A stretch of DNA of 64,000 nt from positions 1 to 64,000 of the forward strand of contig JAGPCY010000047.1 in assembly GCA_018057825.1 (NCBI GenBank), read 5' to 3'. The notes under the pieces were generated by a model. That model did no database searches. It worked only from the letters and a program-made list of their open reading frames with translations, and was not told the DNA's origin. This DNA is from Kofleriaceae bacterium (GTDB taxonomy: Bacteria; Myxococcota_A; Polyangia; Haliangiales; Haliangiaceae). How positions within the stretch are numbered: the first letter of the stretch is position 1; each line of letters starts with the position of its first letter. Positions 20,022 through 27,228 of the stretch are shown here, piece after piece. The translations under genes were made by a program, and so were the position numbers.

Positions 20022-21011
20022 ATGCGTGCTTCGTCTACGTTCGTGACCCTGCTGGCCGCCGCTGCGCTGGCCTCCTCCGTCGCCGCTTGCAAGAACGTGC
20101 CGGGCATCGGCGGTCGGAGCAAGGTCGACCCCAATAGCTGCGGCAACTACGCCGTGTCCGACGCCGGCCGCAAGCTCAAGGGCTTCCTCGAGGCCACCGT
20201 GACCCTCGAGACCGAGGCCGCCCGGGTCGAGGCCGTGGTCAAGGAGAGCTGCTCGATCATGGGGCGCGAGCTGCAGATGCCGGCCGGCGATCTCCAGGGC
20301 TCGACCGACGCGGTCTGCACCAAGGTGATCGACTACCTGAAGGGCTCGCTCCAGGCCAACTTCAAGGCCGACGCCAAGCTCGACATCAAGTACACGCCCG
20401 CCGTCTGCACCGTCAACGCCGACGTCGCCGCCCGCGCCGCCGCGCAGTGCGAGGCCAAGGCCGAGGCCGACGTCTCGGTCACCTGCAACGGCACCTGCAA
20501 CGGCACCTGCGACGGCACCTGCAAGGGCACCGCCGGCACCGGCGGCTCGAGCGGCAACTGCAACGGCGTGTGCGAGGGGCGTTGCTCGGGCGGCTGCGAC
20601 GGCTCGGCCGACGTCAACGCGTCGGCGCAGTGCAAGGCCGAGGCGGAGGTCAAGGCCTCGGTCGACGTCCAGTGCACCGAGCCGGAGCTGACCGTCGCCG
20701 CCGACGCCAGCGTCATGGTCGACACCGCCCGCGCCGAGGCCACGCTGAACGCGATCCGCACCGGCATGCCGAAGATGCTCTCGGTCAAGGCGCGCCTGCG
20801 CCCCCTCGAGGCCGCCACCAAGGCGTGGGCCCAGAGCGCCCGCGAGCTCGGCGCCGCCTCGGGTGACCTCGCCCAGTCGTTCAAGGACCAGGCGCTGTGC
20901 ATCAGCGGCCAGATCTCGGCGGCGGTCTCGGCGATCACCAAGATCGAGGCCTCGATCTCGGTCTCGGTCTCGGTCTCGGCGAGCGCCTCGGGCTCGGTCG
21001 GTACCAATTAG
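20022..21011 (+). CDS. Lipoprotein with CNGTC cysteine-knot repeats, unknown function
   Basis: A 329-residue lipoprotein: signal peptide with lipobox SSVAAC (Cys24), an alpha-helical region rich in Ala/Glu (about 50-135), then at about 162-200 a compact Cys-rich insert with spacing C-x3-C repeated (CNGTCNGTCDGTC, then CNGVCEGRCSGGC). Helical Ala/Lys/Val segments follow, and the C-terminus is Ser/Val/Ala alternation ([15 protein letters not shown]) encoded by GGTCTC-type hexamers. The C-x3-C repeats could be disulfide-linked or bind metal. The family is not one I can name. The start is fixed by AGGAG six bases upstream. Confidence 0.8.
   Translation: MRASSTFVTLLAAAALASSVAACKNVPGIGGRSKVDPNSCGNYAVSDAGRKLKGFLEATVTLETEAARVEAVVKESCSIMGRELQMPAGDLQGSTDAVCTKVIDYLKGSLQANFKADAKLDIKYTPAVCTVNADVAARAAAQCEAKAEADVSVTCNGTCNGTCDGTCKGTAGTGGSSGNCNGVCEGRCSGGCDGSADVNASAQCKAEAEVKASVDVQCTEPELTVAADASVMVDTARAEATLNAIRTGMPKMLSVKARLRPLEAATKAWAQSARELGAASGDLAQSFKDQALCISGQISAAVSAITKIEASISVSVSVSASASGSVGTN
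20944..21002 (+). repeat. Hexanucleotide tract inside a coding sequence
   Basis: CTCGGT/CTCGGC hexamers, the complement of the GAGACC/GAGGCC tracts elsewhere, form the last part of the CNGTC lipoprotein gene and encode its Ser-Val/Ser-Ala tail. The tract ends nine bases before the stop. Confidence 0.8.
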
Positions 21012-21021
21012 CCATTCTTGA

Positions 21022-21039
21022 GGGTTTGTCACCAAACCC
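21022..21039 (+). terminator. Hairpin 1 of array A, terminator-like
   Basis: GGGTTTG-TCAC-CAAACCC begins 10 bases after the stop codon at 21011. It is a strong short stem without a following T-run, so termination or message-end protection is inferred from position. Confidence 0.5.
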
Positions 21040-21496
21040 TCCCCCGACGGGGTCATGCCCCCGTCGGGGCCCCCACCCGAGACGCGCCCCTCCGGGGCGC
21101 CGGGTGCTTCAGCGTAGGTGGGTGGTGACCTCGAACGGCTTTGTCACCAAACCTCCCCTCGCTGGGGCGTAGCCCCAGCGAGCCTCCCCTCCGAGACGCC
21201 TCCCTCTGGTCGGCTGGCGCGCCTCGGGCGCGCCAGGTGGTGCAGCGCGGGTGGGTGGTGACCTCGGACGGGTTTGTCACCAAACCTCCCCTCGCTGGGG
21301 CGTAGCCCCAGCGAGCCTCCGGTGCCTTCTGGGAGGTTTGTCACCAAACCCTCCCCCGTCGGGGTCATGCCCCCGTCGGGGCCCCCACCCGAGACGCGCC
21401 CCTCCGGGGCGCCGGGTGCTGCAGCGTAGGTAGGTGGTGACCTCGTGCGACCTCCCGTCCGAGACGCCTCCCTCAGGTCGGCGGGGAGAGGTCGGG
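21022..21496 (+). repeat. Composite hairpin array A (four units)
   Basis: Fills the gap between two convergent genes. Units begin at about 21022, 21137, 21270 and 21335 with the same GGTTTGTCACCAAACC hairpin (G-to-C change in the second). Hairpin 2 is of two kinds: GACGGGG-TCAT-GCCCCCGTC in units 1 and 4, CGCTGGGG-CGTA-GCCCCAGCG in units 2 and 3. Hairpin 3 is GCGCCCC-TCC-GGGGCGC in 1 and 4 but CTGGCGCGCC-TCG-GGCGCGCCAG in 2; unit 3 is truncated. Units close with TGCAGCG (TTCAGCG in unit 1) and GGTGGTGACCTCG. Array B and C units share this plan. Confidence 0.88.
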
Positions 21497-21500
21497 TGAA

Positions 21501-22628
21501 CTACTTGGTGACGTCGAAGAACCAGTCGTCCTTGCCGCGCAGGATGACCTTGTGGCCGTTGGGCGCGGCGAAGACGTACTTCGGCTCGTCGAACTCGAAG
21601 GAGCTCTCGGCGGTGGGCGCGCCGAGGGCGGCGGCGAACTCGGCGGCGTACTCCTCGCGCAGGGCCGGGTTGTTCATGACGTCGATGAGGGTGCCGTACT
21701 CCTTGAGCTTGCCGCCGTCGAAGCGCAGAGACAGGTTCAAGTAGCTCTCGGTGGCGATGCCCCACATGACCAGATCGGCGCTGGCCTGATCCGAGCCGGC
21801 CCACTTGGCGATCGCAGCCGACTTCTCGTCGAGCTTCAAGGCCGCCAGGTTGGCCGCCGCCTCCTCCTTGGACTCGATCTTCAGGAGGTCGGGCACCAGC
21901 TCGCCGACCTTGGCCGTGGTCTCACCGATGATCGGCTTGCTGAGGATGCCGTCGGCGGCGAACAGCGCGGCGATCGGCAGGTACGCGTAGTACCGGACGT
22001 AGTAGCGCCCGGCCTCGCTGTCGTCCGCCTTGACCTCGACGCGCGTGCGGGCGCCGGCGTTGAACCAGAGCATCAGCTTGGTCCCCAGGTCCTCGATCTC
22101 GAGCGGTGGGCCCCAGGCCGCCGTCATCGCGTCGACCGCAGCCTGGCTGGTCGAGAAGAAGATCTGGTTGGCCTGGCCGACGTCGTTGAAGCTGATCTTG
22201 AAGCGCGTCTTGCCGATCTTGATCTCGCCGTCGATCGCGCCCTGGTAGCCCTCGACCTGCTTGGCCTTGCTGGCCTTGAGCGCGGTGGGGACGTCCATGC
22301 CCCAGGCCAGGTTGCCGACCACGCTCGGCATGTTCGGGCACGACGACAGCGGGTACGGCAGGGCCTTGGTCGCAGCCCCGGTCAGCGACGGTCGATCGCC
22401 CTTGTTGCAGTCGAAGAGGCCCTTGGGCGCGCCGATCGCCGGCGGCTGCGCCTTGGCCGGCTCAGCCGGGGGCGTCGGGGGCGCGGTGGGCTCGACGGGC
22501 GCCGGCTTGGCCGCCACCGGCTCGGTCGGCCGCGCCGCCTCCGGCTCCTTGTCCTTCTTCTTGCCACAACCCGCGAGCGACAACACAGCCACGCCGACGA
22601 GCGTGGACGAACGAACCAGTGGATGCAT
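21501..22628 (-). CDS. Lipoprotein of unknown function with charged/proline linker
   Basis: A 375-residue lipoprotein: lipobox LSLAGC, then a Lys/Glu/Pro/Ala linker of about 60 residues and a folded domain from about 75 on. Four cysteines are present early (FDCNKGD, SSCPNM). The domain has a mixed alpha/beta composition (for example GEIKIGKTRFKISFNDVGQANQIFFSTSQ) and ends HKVILRGKDDWFFDVTK. I do not recognise the family. The ATG at 22628 is preferred over one eight codons upstream because it places a normal signal peptide at the terminus. Array A runs up to its stop codon from the opposite gene. Confidence 0.8.
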   Translation of the reverse strand: MHPLVRSSTLVGVAVLSLAGCGKKKDKEPEAARPTEPVAAKPAPVEPTAPPTPPAEPAKAQPPAIGAPKGLFDCNKGDRPSLTGAATKALPYPLSSCPNMPSVVGNLAWGMDVPTALKASKAKQVEGYQGAIDGEIKIGKTRFKISFNDVGQANQIFFSTSQAAVDAMTAAWGPPLEIEDLGTKLMLWFNAGARTRVEVKADDSEAGRYYVRYYAYLPIAALFAADGILSKPIIGETTAKVGELVPDLLKIESKEEAAANLAALKLDEKSAAIAKWAGSDQASADLVMWGIATESYLNLSLRFDGGKLKEYGTLIDVMNNPALREEYAAEFAAALGAPTAESSFEFDEPKYVFAAPNGHKVILRGKDDWFFDVTK

Positions 22629-22724
22629 CGTCGGGTTGTCCCTCGCCCTCACCCCAACCGCAATCCCTTCCCCGCTCCATCCCTCCTCACACCAACCTCA
22701 GCCCCCTTCCCATCGACGCCCCCG

Positions 22725-22868
22725 TCTCCCTCTCAGTCTCCCTCTCAGCCTCCCTCTCAGCCTTCAGCCCCTGCCCCGCTCCCAGCCTCCCTCTCGGCCT
22801 CGGTCTCGGTCTCGGCCTCGGTCTCGGCCTCGGTCTCGGTCTCGGTCTCGGCCTCGGTCTCCTCCCCG
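22725..22868. repeat. Hexanucleotide tract 3 and a preceding 12-bp repeat
   Basis: A 12-bp repeat (CTCCCTCTCAGC type, about 22725-22765) passes into GGTCTC/GGCCTC hexamers (about 22790-22862), the complement of tracts 1, 2 and 4. The 22629-22880 stretch is C/T-rich and must contain the promoter of the minus-strand lipoprotein gene, but I cannot place one. Confidence 0.85.
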
Positions 22869-22879
22869 CGGGATTCCAA

Positions 22880-23412
22880 CACCAACCCGCGCTGCACCTC
22901 CCAGCGCCCCGGCGGGGCGCGTCCCGGGGGGAGGCTCGGCGGGGACCTGGCCCCGCCGAGGGGGGCTCGGTGACGAGCCCCCTGAAACACCGCGAGGCTC
23001 GGCGGGGACCTGGCCCCGCCGAGGGGGGCTCGGTGACGAGCCCCCTGAAACACAGCGATCCCACCACCAACCCGCGCTGCACCTCCCAGCGCCCCGGCGG
23101 GGCGCGTCCCGGGGGGAGGCTCGGCGGGGACCTGGCCCCGCCGAGGGGGGCTCGGTGACGAGCCCCCTGAAACACAGCGATCCCACCACCAACCCGCGCT
23201 GCACCTCCCGGCGCCCCGGCGGGGCGCGTCCCGGGGGGGAGGCTCGGCGGGGACCTGGCCCCGCCGAGGGGGGCTCGGTGACGAGCCCCCTGAAACTCAG
23301 CGATCCCACCACCAACCCGCGCTGCACCTCCCAGCGCCCCGGCGGGGCGCGTCCCGGGGGGAGGCTCGGCGGGGACCTGGCCCCGCCGAGGGGGGCTCGG
23401 TGACGAGCCCCC
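22880..23412 (-). repeat. Composite hairpin array B (five units)
   Basis: Reads on the minus strand from next to the DUF481 gene stop. Five copies of hairpin 1 (GGGGGCTCG-TCAC-CGAGCCCCC) lie at 22961-22982, 23024-23045, 23146-23167, 23269-23290 and 23391-23412, each followed by hairpin 2 (CTCGGCGGGG-CCAGGT-CCCCGCCGAG). All but the copy at 23024 continue to hairpin 3 (GCGCCCC-GCC-GGGGCGC) and the tail TGCAGCGCGGG. The period is 122-123 bases except for one shortened 63-base unit. The copies are almost identical, pointing to recent tandem amplification. Confidence 0.92.
23391..23412 (-). terminator. Hairpin 1 of array B nearest the gene, terminator-like
   Basis: A 9-bp GC stem with TCAC loop, 6 bases beyond the stop codon of the DUF481 gene. 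Position suggests a role at the message 3' end. Confidence 0.5.
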
Positions 23413-23418
23413 TGAAAC

Positions 23419-24315
23419 TCAGAACAGCGTGACGATCAGCGACGCCTTCGTGGTCGTGTCGAGCTTGAGCGTCTCGGGCGGATCGTTGGCGTCGAGCATC
23501 TTGCCGGCGAAGGACAGCGGCGCCGGGACGTTGTCGAACTTGGCGGTCAGGCCGAACGAGAACGAGATCGACTTGGTCAGCTTGGTCGACAGGCCGAGGG
23601 CGACGGTGGCGCGCAGGTCCTTGAACGGGCCGACGTCGTCGCTCTGCTCGTTGACGTTGGCCAGGGTCTCGACCGCCCCGTCGACGCTGGTGGCCTCCGA
23701 CAGCTTGCCCTTGTAGCCCACGAAGGCCCGGGCCGAGTGGATCGCCAGCGAGTCGGTGCCCTCGGCGGCGTAGTCCTCGTAGCTGAAGTCGTAGCCGAAC
23801 TCGCCGGTGACCTCGTGCTTCTCGGTCTTGTAGAGCAGGCGCGCGTAGCCGAGCTGACCGCCACCGGCGAAGTCCTTGCCGGCGACCACGTCGGCGCCGC
23901 CGAGCGCCGCCACGAACAGCGAGTTGAACTCGGTGAGGAAGCGATCGTAGCGGAGCTTGACCAGGTAGTTCTGGGCCGCGGTGGTCGACTCGCGCTCGAC
24001 CTCGTCGGCGGACACGATGTCGTCCGTCGACGTCACCTTCAGCACCGACGACCGCGCGAAGGTCCCGGCGGCGTCGATCGAGAACTTGTTGGCCTTCTCC
24101 TTGCGCGAGGCCTTGAGGCCACCGGTGATGGTGGTGGTGCGACCGTTGCCGGTGGTGAAGACCAGGCCGGCCTCGGCGGTCGCGGCCCACTCGACCTTCT
24201 CGACGTCCTTGACCTCGTCGGCCTTGCCGAACTCGAACTTGGGGGCCGGTTGCGCGGTGGCGGCGGCGGCCGAGGCGACGATGAACAACGCGGCGGAGGT
24301 GGCGGTGAGCTTCAT
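23419..24315 (-). CDS. DUF481-like outer-membrane beta-barrel protein
   Basis: A 298-residue exported protein with a signal peptide ending TAQPAP (about 22). The mature part shows the DUF481 features: an early WAATAEAGLVFTTGNGRTTT strand pair with the TGN motif, regular alternating strands such as RYDRFLTEFNSLFVAALGG and FGYDFSYEDYA, and a terminal aromatic (LIVTLF). DUF481 proteins are salt- or stress-associated outer-membrane barrels of unknown function. The ATG at 24315 is chosen because it begins the signal peptide. Repeat array B starts 6 bases past its stop. Confidence 0.83.
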   Translation of the reverse strand: MKLTATSAALFIVASAAAATAQPAPKFEFGKADEVKDVEKVEWAATAEAGLVFTTGNGRTTTITGGLKASRKEKANKFSIDAAGTFARSSVLKVTSTDDIVSADEVERESTTAAQNYLVKLRYDRFLTEFNSLFVAALGGADVVAGKDFAGGGQLGYARLLYKTEKHEVTGEFGYDFSYEDYAAEGTDSLAIHSARAFVGYKGKLSEATSVDGAVETLANVNEQSDDVGPFKDLRATVALGLSTKLTKSISFSFGLTAKFDNVPAPLSFAGKMLDANDPPETLKLDTTTKASLIVTLF

Positions 24316-24431
24316 GGCGGACTCCTTGCCCTCGGGGGGCCGTACGCCGCGCAAGCTACGCCGAAACCACCGGGCGCGGGGGGCGCGTCACGGGGAGACC
24401 CGAGGTAGGGATCGGGTACGCCGCTTGGACC

Positions 24432-26663
24432 TCAGGCGCCGCCGCGACCGTCGGCGGCCAGGACCTCGAGGAGCTTGCGGCGGGTGATCGGCTTCGCGAC
24501 GATCCCGCGCACGCCGAGCTCGCGGGCCCGGCGACGGTGCTCGGGGTTGACCCGCGACGACACCACGACGATCGGGATCTGCGCGGTCCGCCGCTCGCCG
24601 CGCAACCGCCCGATCAGCTCGAGCCCGCCCATGCGCGGCATCTCGAGATCGGTCACCACCAGATCGTAGTGCACCTCCGCGGCCAGGGCCCAGGCCCGGG
24701 CGCCGTCCTCGGCGGTATCGACGATCCAGCCCTCGCGCGCCAGCATCGACATCAGGGCCTCGCGGATCGCCCGCGAGTCGTCGACCACCAGGGCGCGCCC
24801 CGCCAGGGTGGTGCGGATCGGCGCGGTGGCCGCCGAATCGGCCAGGGTGTGGCCGGGGTACGCGGTGCGGATGAGTGCGGCCGGATCGAGGATGAGCTGG
24901 ACCTTGCCCGAGCCGCTGATGGTCGCGCCGGCGTACAGCGGCAGCGGCGACAGGAGCGGGCCGAGCTGCTTCACGACGATCTCGCGCGGGCCGACGATCT
25001 TGTCGACGGTGCACACGACGCGCTTGTCGGCGTAGGCCACCACGACCGCCGGGCGTCGCCCGCTGGCCTCGGGGTGGTGGCCCGGCGTGGCCAGGAGCTG
25101 ACCGAGGTCGAGCACCGCCACCGGCTCGCCGCCGACCGGGTGGGTCGCGGCGTCGGCCTCGACCACCAGCGTGTCGATCACCTGGGCGTTGGGCAGCGCG
25201 TAGACCTGGCCGTGGACCTTGAACAGCATCGCGTGGGTGACCGCGGTCGACACCGGCAGCCGCAAGGTGAAGGTCGTGCCGCGGCCCGGCGCCGAGGCCA
25301 TGCGGATCTCGCCGCCGAGGCGCGCGATCGCCTCGCGCACCAGATCGAGGCCGACCCCGCGCCCGGCCAGCTCGTCGGCCTCGTCCTTGCTCGACACCCC
25401 CGGGTCGAACAGCGCCGCGACCACCTCGTCGTCGGACGCCAGCGCGGCCCGGGCCGCGCTCCACCGGCCGGCCTCGACCAGCCGGGTCCGCAGCCGGCCG
25501 GCGTCGACGCCGCGGCCGTCGTCGGCGACCTCGATCACGACCAGGTTGCCCTCGGCCCGGGCCGCGATCGCGATCGCGCCGACCGCGGCCTTGCCACCGA
25601 GGACCCGCTCGGTCGCCGGCTCGATGCCGTGGGCGACGGCGTTGCGCAGGAGCTGGATCAGCGGGTCGGTGATCTTCTCGGCCACCGCCTTGTCGAACTC
25701 GGTGTCCTCGCCGCGGGTGCGCAGCTCGACCTTGACGCCAGCGGCCCGTGCCGCGGCGCGCAGGGCCCGGGCGAGCTGGGCGAACAGCGCGCGCGCGGTC
25801 TGCATGCGGACCCGGGTGAGGCCGCGCTGCAGGTCGCCCAAGGTCCGGCGCATGGCCTCGGTCTCGTCGAGGAGCGCGGCCGAGGTCTGGGCGAGCTGGG
25901 TCGACAAGGTCGCGACCTGGCCCTCGATGCTGGCCAGCGGATGGTGCGCGGCCAGCTCGCCGCCGACCGCGTCGCGCAGGGCCTGGCGAGCCCGGCCGAG
26001 CTCGCGGGTCAGGGTCCGCAAGAGCTGGACCCGGCGCTCGATGCGGTTGCGATCGAACAGGAGCTCGCCGGCCGCCGCCATCAGCTCGTCGATCCGCTCG
26101 GGCTCGACCCGCAGCAGGGTGCGCGCGTCGTGAGCGCCCGAGACGTCGACGGCGACGCTCGAGGTCCCGGTGTCCGACTCCTCGGTCGGGATGCCCTGGG
26201 TGTCGCCGACCCGCGTCGCGTCGGCGTCATCGCGGCCGGCGCGCCAGGTCCGGGGCGCGCCCTCCCACGGCGCGATCAGCTCGCGGACCCGCTTGGCCAG
26301 CTCGACGGCGACCGCCGGCTCGGCCCAGGCGTCGACGTGGGCGCGCAAGCCGTCGGCGATCTCGACCACCGCGTCGGCGAACGCCGGGGTCCACGGGCGC
26401 TGGCCGTTGCGCACGATCGCCAGCGCGCCCTCGAGGCGGTGGGTCAGGTCGACGACCTCGGACAGCCCGACCGTGCCGGCGGCGCCCTTGAGCGTGTGGG
26501 TGACGCGCATCATCTCGAGCACGCCGTCGGCCGCGCCGGCGCTGGCGCTCCCGGCCCGCGCGGTCAACTCCTCGAGGGCCACCTGGGCCTCGTCGCGGAA
26601 GAGCTGGCGCAGCATGGCCAGCTCCTCCGGCGCGAAGTCGGCGTCGAGGTCGGGCTCAGCCAA
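24432..26663 (-). CDS. cheA: CheA-type hybrid histidine kinase with C-terminal receiver
   Basis: A 743-residue chemotaxis-family kinase. Domains in order: HPt with phosphorylated His56 in THTLKGAAG; a linker; dimerisation helices; HATPase with N-box LIQLLRNAVAHGIEP, G1 DDGRGVD and G2 GRGVGLDLV; a CheW-like domain (about 480-610); and a receiver with Asp672 (VVTDLEMPRMGG), Ser702/703 and Lys724. A fused receiver is seen in FrzE-type kinases of myxobacteria. The start is TTG, overlapping the end of cheW by 8 bases. No receptor, CheR, CheB or CheY gene is in view, so the input is unknown. Confidence 0.93.
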   Translation of the reverse strand: MAEPDLDADFAPEELAMLRQLFRDEAQVALEELTARAGSASAGAADGVLEMMRVTHTLKGAAGTVGLSEVVDLTHRLEGALAIVRNGQRPWTPAFADAVVEIADGLRAHVDAWAEPAVAVELAKRVRELIAPWEGAPRTWRAGRDDADATRVGDTQGIPTEESDTGTSSVAVDVSGAHDARTLLRVEPERIDELMAAAGELLFDRNRIERRVQLLRTLTRELGRARQALRDAVGGELAAHHPLASIEGQVATLSTQLAQTSAALLDETEAMRRTLGDLQRGLTRVRMQTARALFAQLARALRAAARAAGVKVELRTRGEDTEFDKAVAEKITDPLIQLLRNAVAHGIEPATERVLGGKAAVGAIAIAARAEGNLVVIEVADDGRGVDAGRLRTRLVEAGRWSAARAALASDDEVVAALFDPGVSSKDEADELAGRGVGLDLVREAIARLGGEIRMASAPGRGTTFTLRLPVSTAVTHAMLFKVHGQVYALPNAQVIDTLVVEADAATHPVGGEPVAVLDLGQLLATPGHHPEASGRRPAVVVAYADKRVVCTVDKIVGPREIVVKQLGPLLSPLPLYAGATISGSGKVQLILDPAALIRTAYPGHTLADSAATAPIRTTLAGRALVVDDSRAIREALMSMLAREGWIVDTAEDGARAWALAAEVHYDLVVTDLEMPRMGGLELIGRLRGERRTAQIPIVVVSSRVNPEHRRRARELGVRGIVAKPITRRKLLEVLAADGRGGA

Positions 26664-27177
26664 GCGTGAGATCCCCGTCGAGAGGGGCGAGCGTCCGGGC
26701 CCCGGTGGTCGGGTCGCGCGGGCTGCCGCTGTCGAGCTCGAGGCCCTCGGCCCGGCTGGCGTCGCCGCGGACCGCGTTGGCGTGGGCGATCGCGCGGCGC
26801 ACGACCACGCCGGGATCGACCAGCGACACGCGGTGGCCGCGGCCGTCGACGACCGCGCCGGGACCGTCCGCCGCCAGGGTCGCGACCTCCTCGACCTTGT
26901 CGACCCGCAGCGCCGCCGTCACCCCGTCGACCTCGACCAGGAGCGCGGCGTCGCCCTGGCGCGGCTGCGGTCCGGCGGCGCCGCGGGCCAGCGCGCCGAC
27001 GTCGAGGACCGGGACCAGGTGCCCGCGCAGGTTGAAGGCCCCGGAGATCCCCGGCGGCGCGGTCGGCACCGCGGTCACGAAGCCCAGCGAGATGACCTCG
27101 CGGACCCAGCGCAGCTCGGCGGCCAGGCGCTCGCCGCCGATGGCGAAGACGATCACGTTCCGGAGGTCGGCGGCCAC
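26656..27177 (-). CDS. cheW: CheW adaptor protein
   Basis: A 173-residue protein with the CheW SH3-like fold: NVIVFAIGGERLAAELRWVREV at the N-terminus, then AVPTAPPGISGAFNLRGHLVPVLDV with the conserved NLRG motif. CheW links chemoreceptors to CheA. The C-terminal 40 residues (after VVRRAI) are a charged extension outside the domain. It starts with GTG and its 3' end overlaps cheA, so the pair is co-translated. A TATGAT box lies 11 bases upstream. Confidence 0.92.
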   Translation of the reverse strand: MAADLRNVIVFAIGGERLAAELRWVREVISLGFVTAVPTAPPGISGAFNLRGHLVPVLDVGALARGAAGPQPRQGDAALLVEVDGVTAALRVDKVEEVATLAADGPGAVVDGRGHRVSLVDPGVVVRRAIAHANAVRGDASRAEGLELDSGSPRDPTTGARTLAPLDGDLTLG

Positions 27178-27188
27178 GGCGACTAACG

Positions 27189-27194
27189 ATCATA
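27189..27194 (-). promoter_or_regulatory. -10 box for cheW-cheA
   Basis: TATGAT on the minus strand, 11 bases before the GTG at 27177, in the 51-base gap shared with the divergent monooxygenase gene. Confidence 0.5.
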
Positions 27195-27214
27195 CGCGCA
27201 ACGCCGAAATGGCG

Positions 27215-27220
27215 TAGGAT
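27215..27220 (+). promoter_or_regulatory. TANNNT -10 box for the copper monooxygenase-like gene
   Basis: TAGGAT with 8 bases to the ATG at 27229. Confidence 0.55.
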
Positions 27221-27228
27221 GGACGACA

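Noticed and set aside
22880-23412. Regular repeats that could suggest a CRISPR array
   Set aside because: The whole 122-bp unit is repeated with no variable spacers, the hairpins are long and GC-rich, and there are no cas genes.
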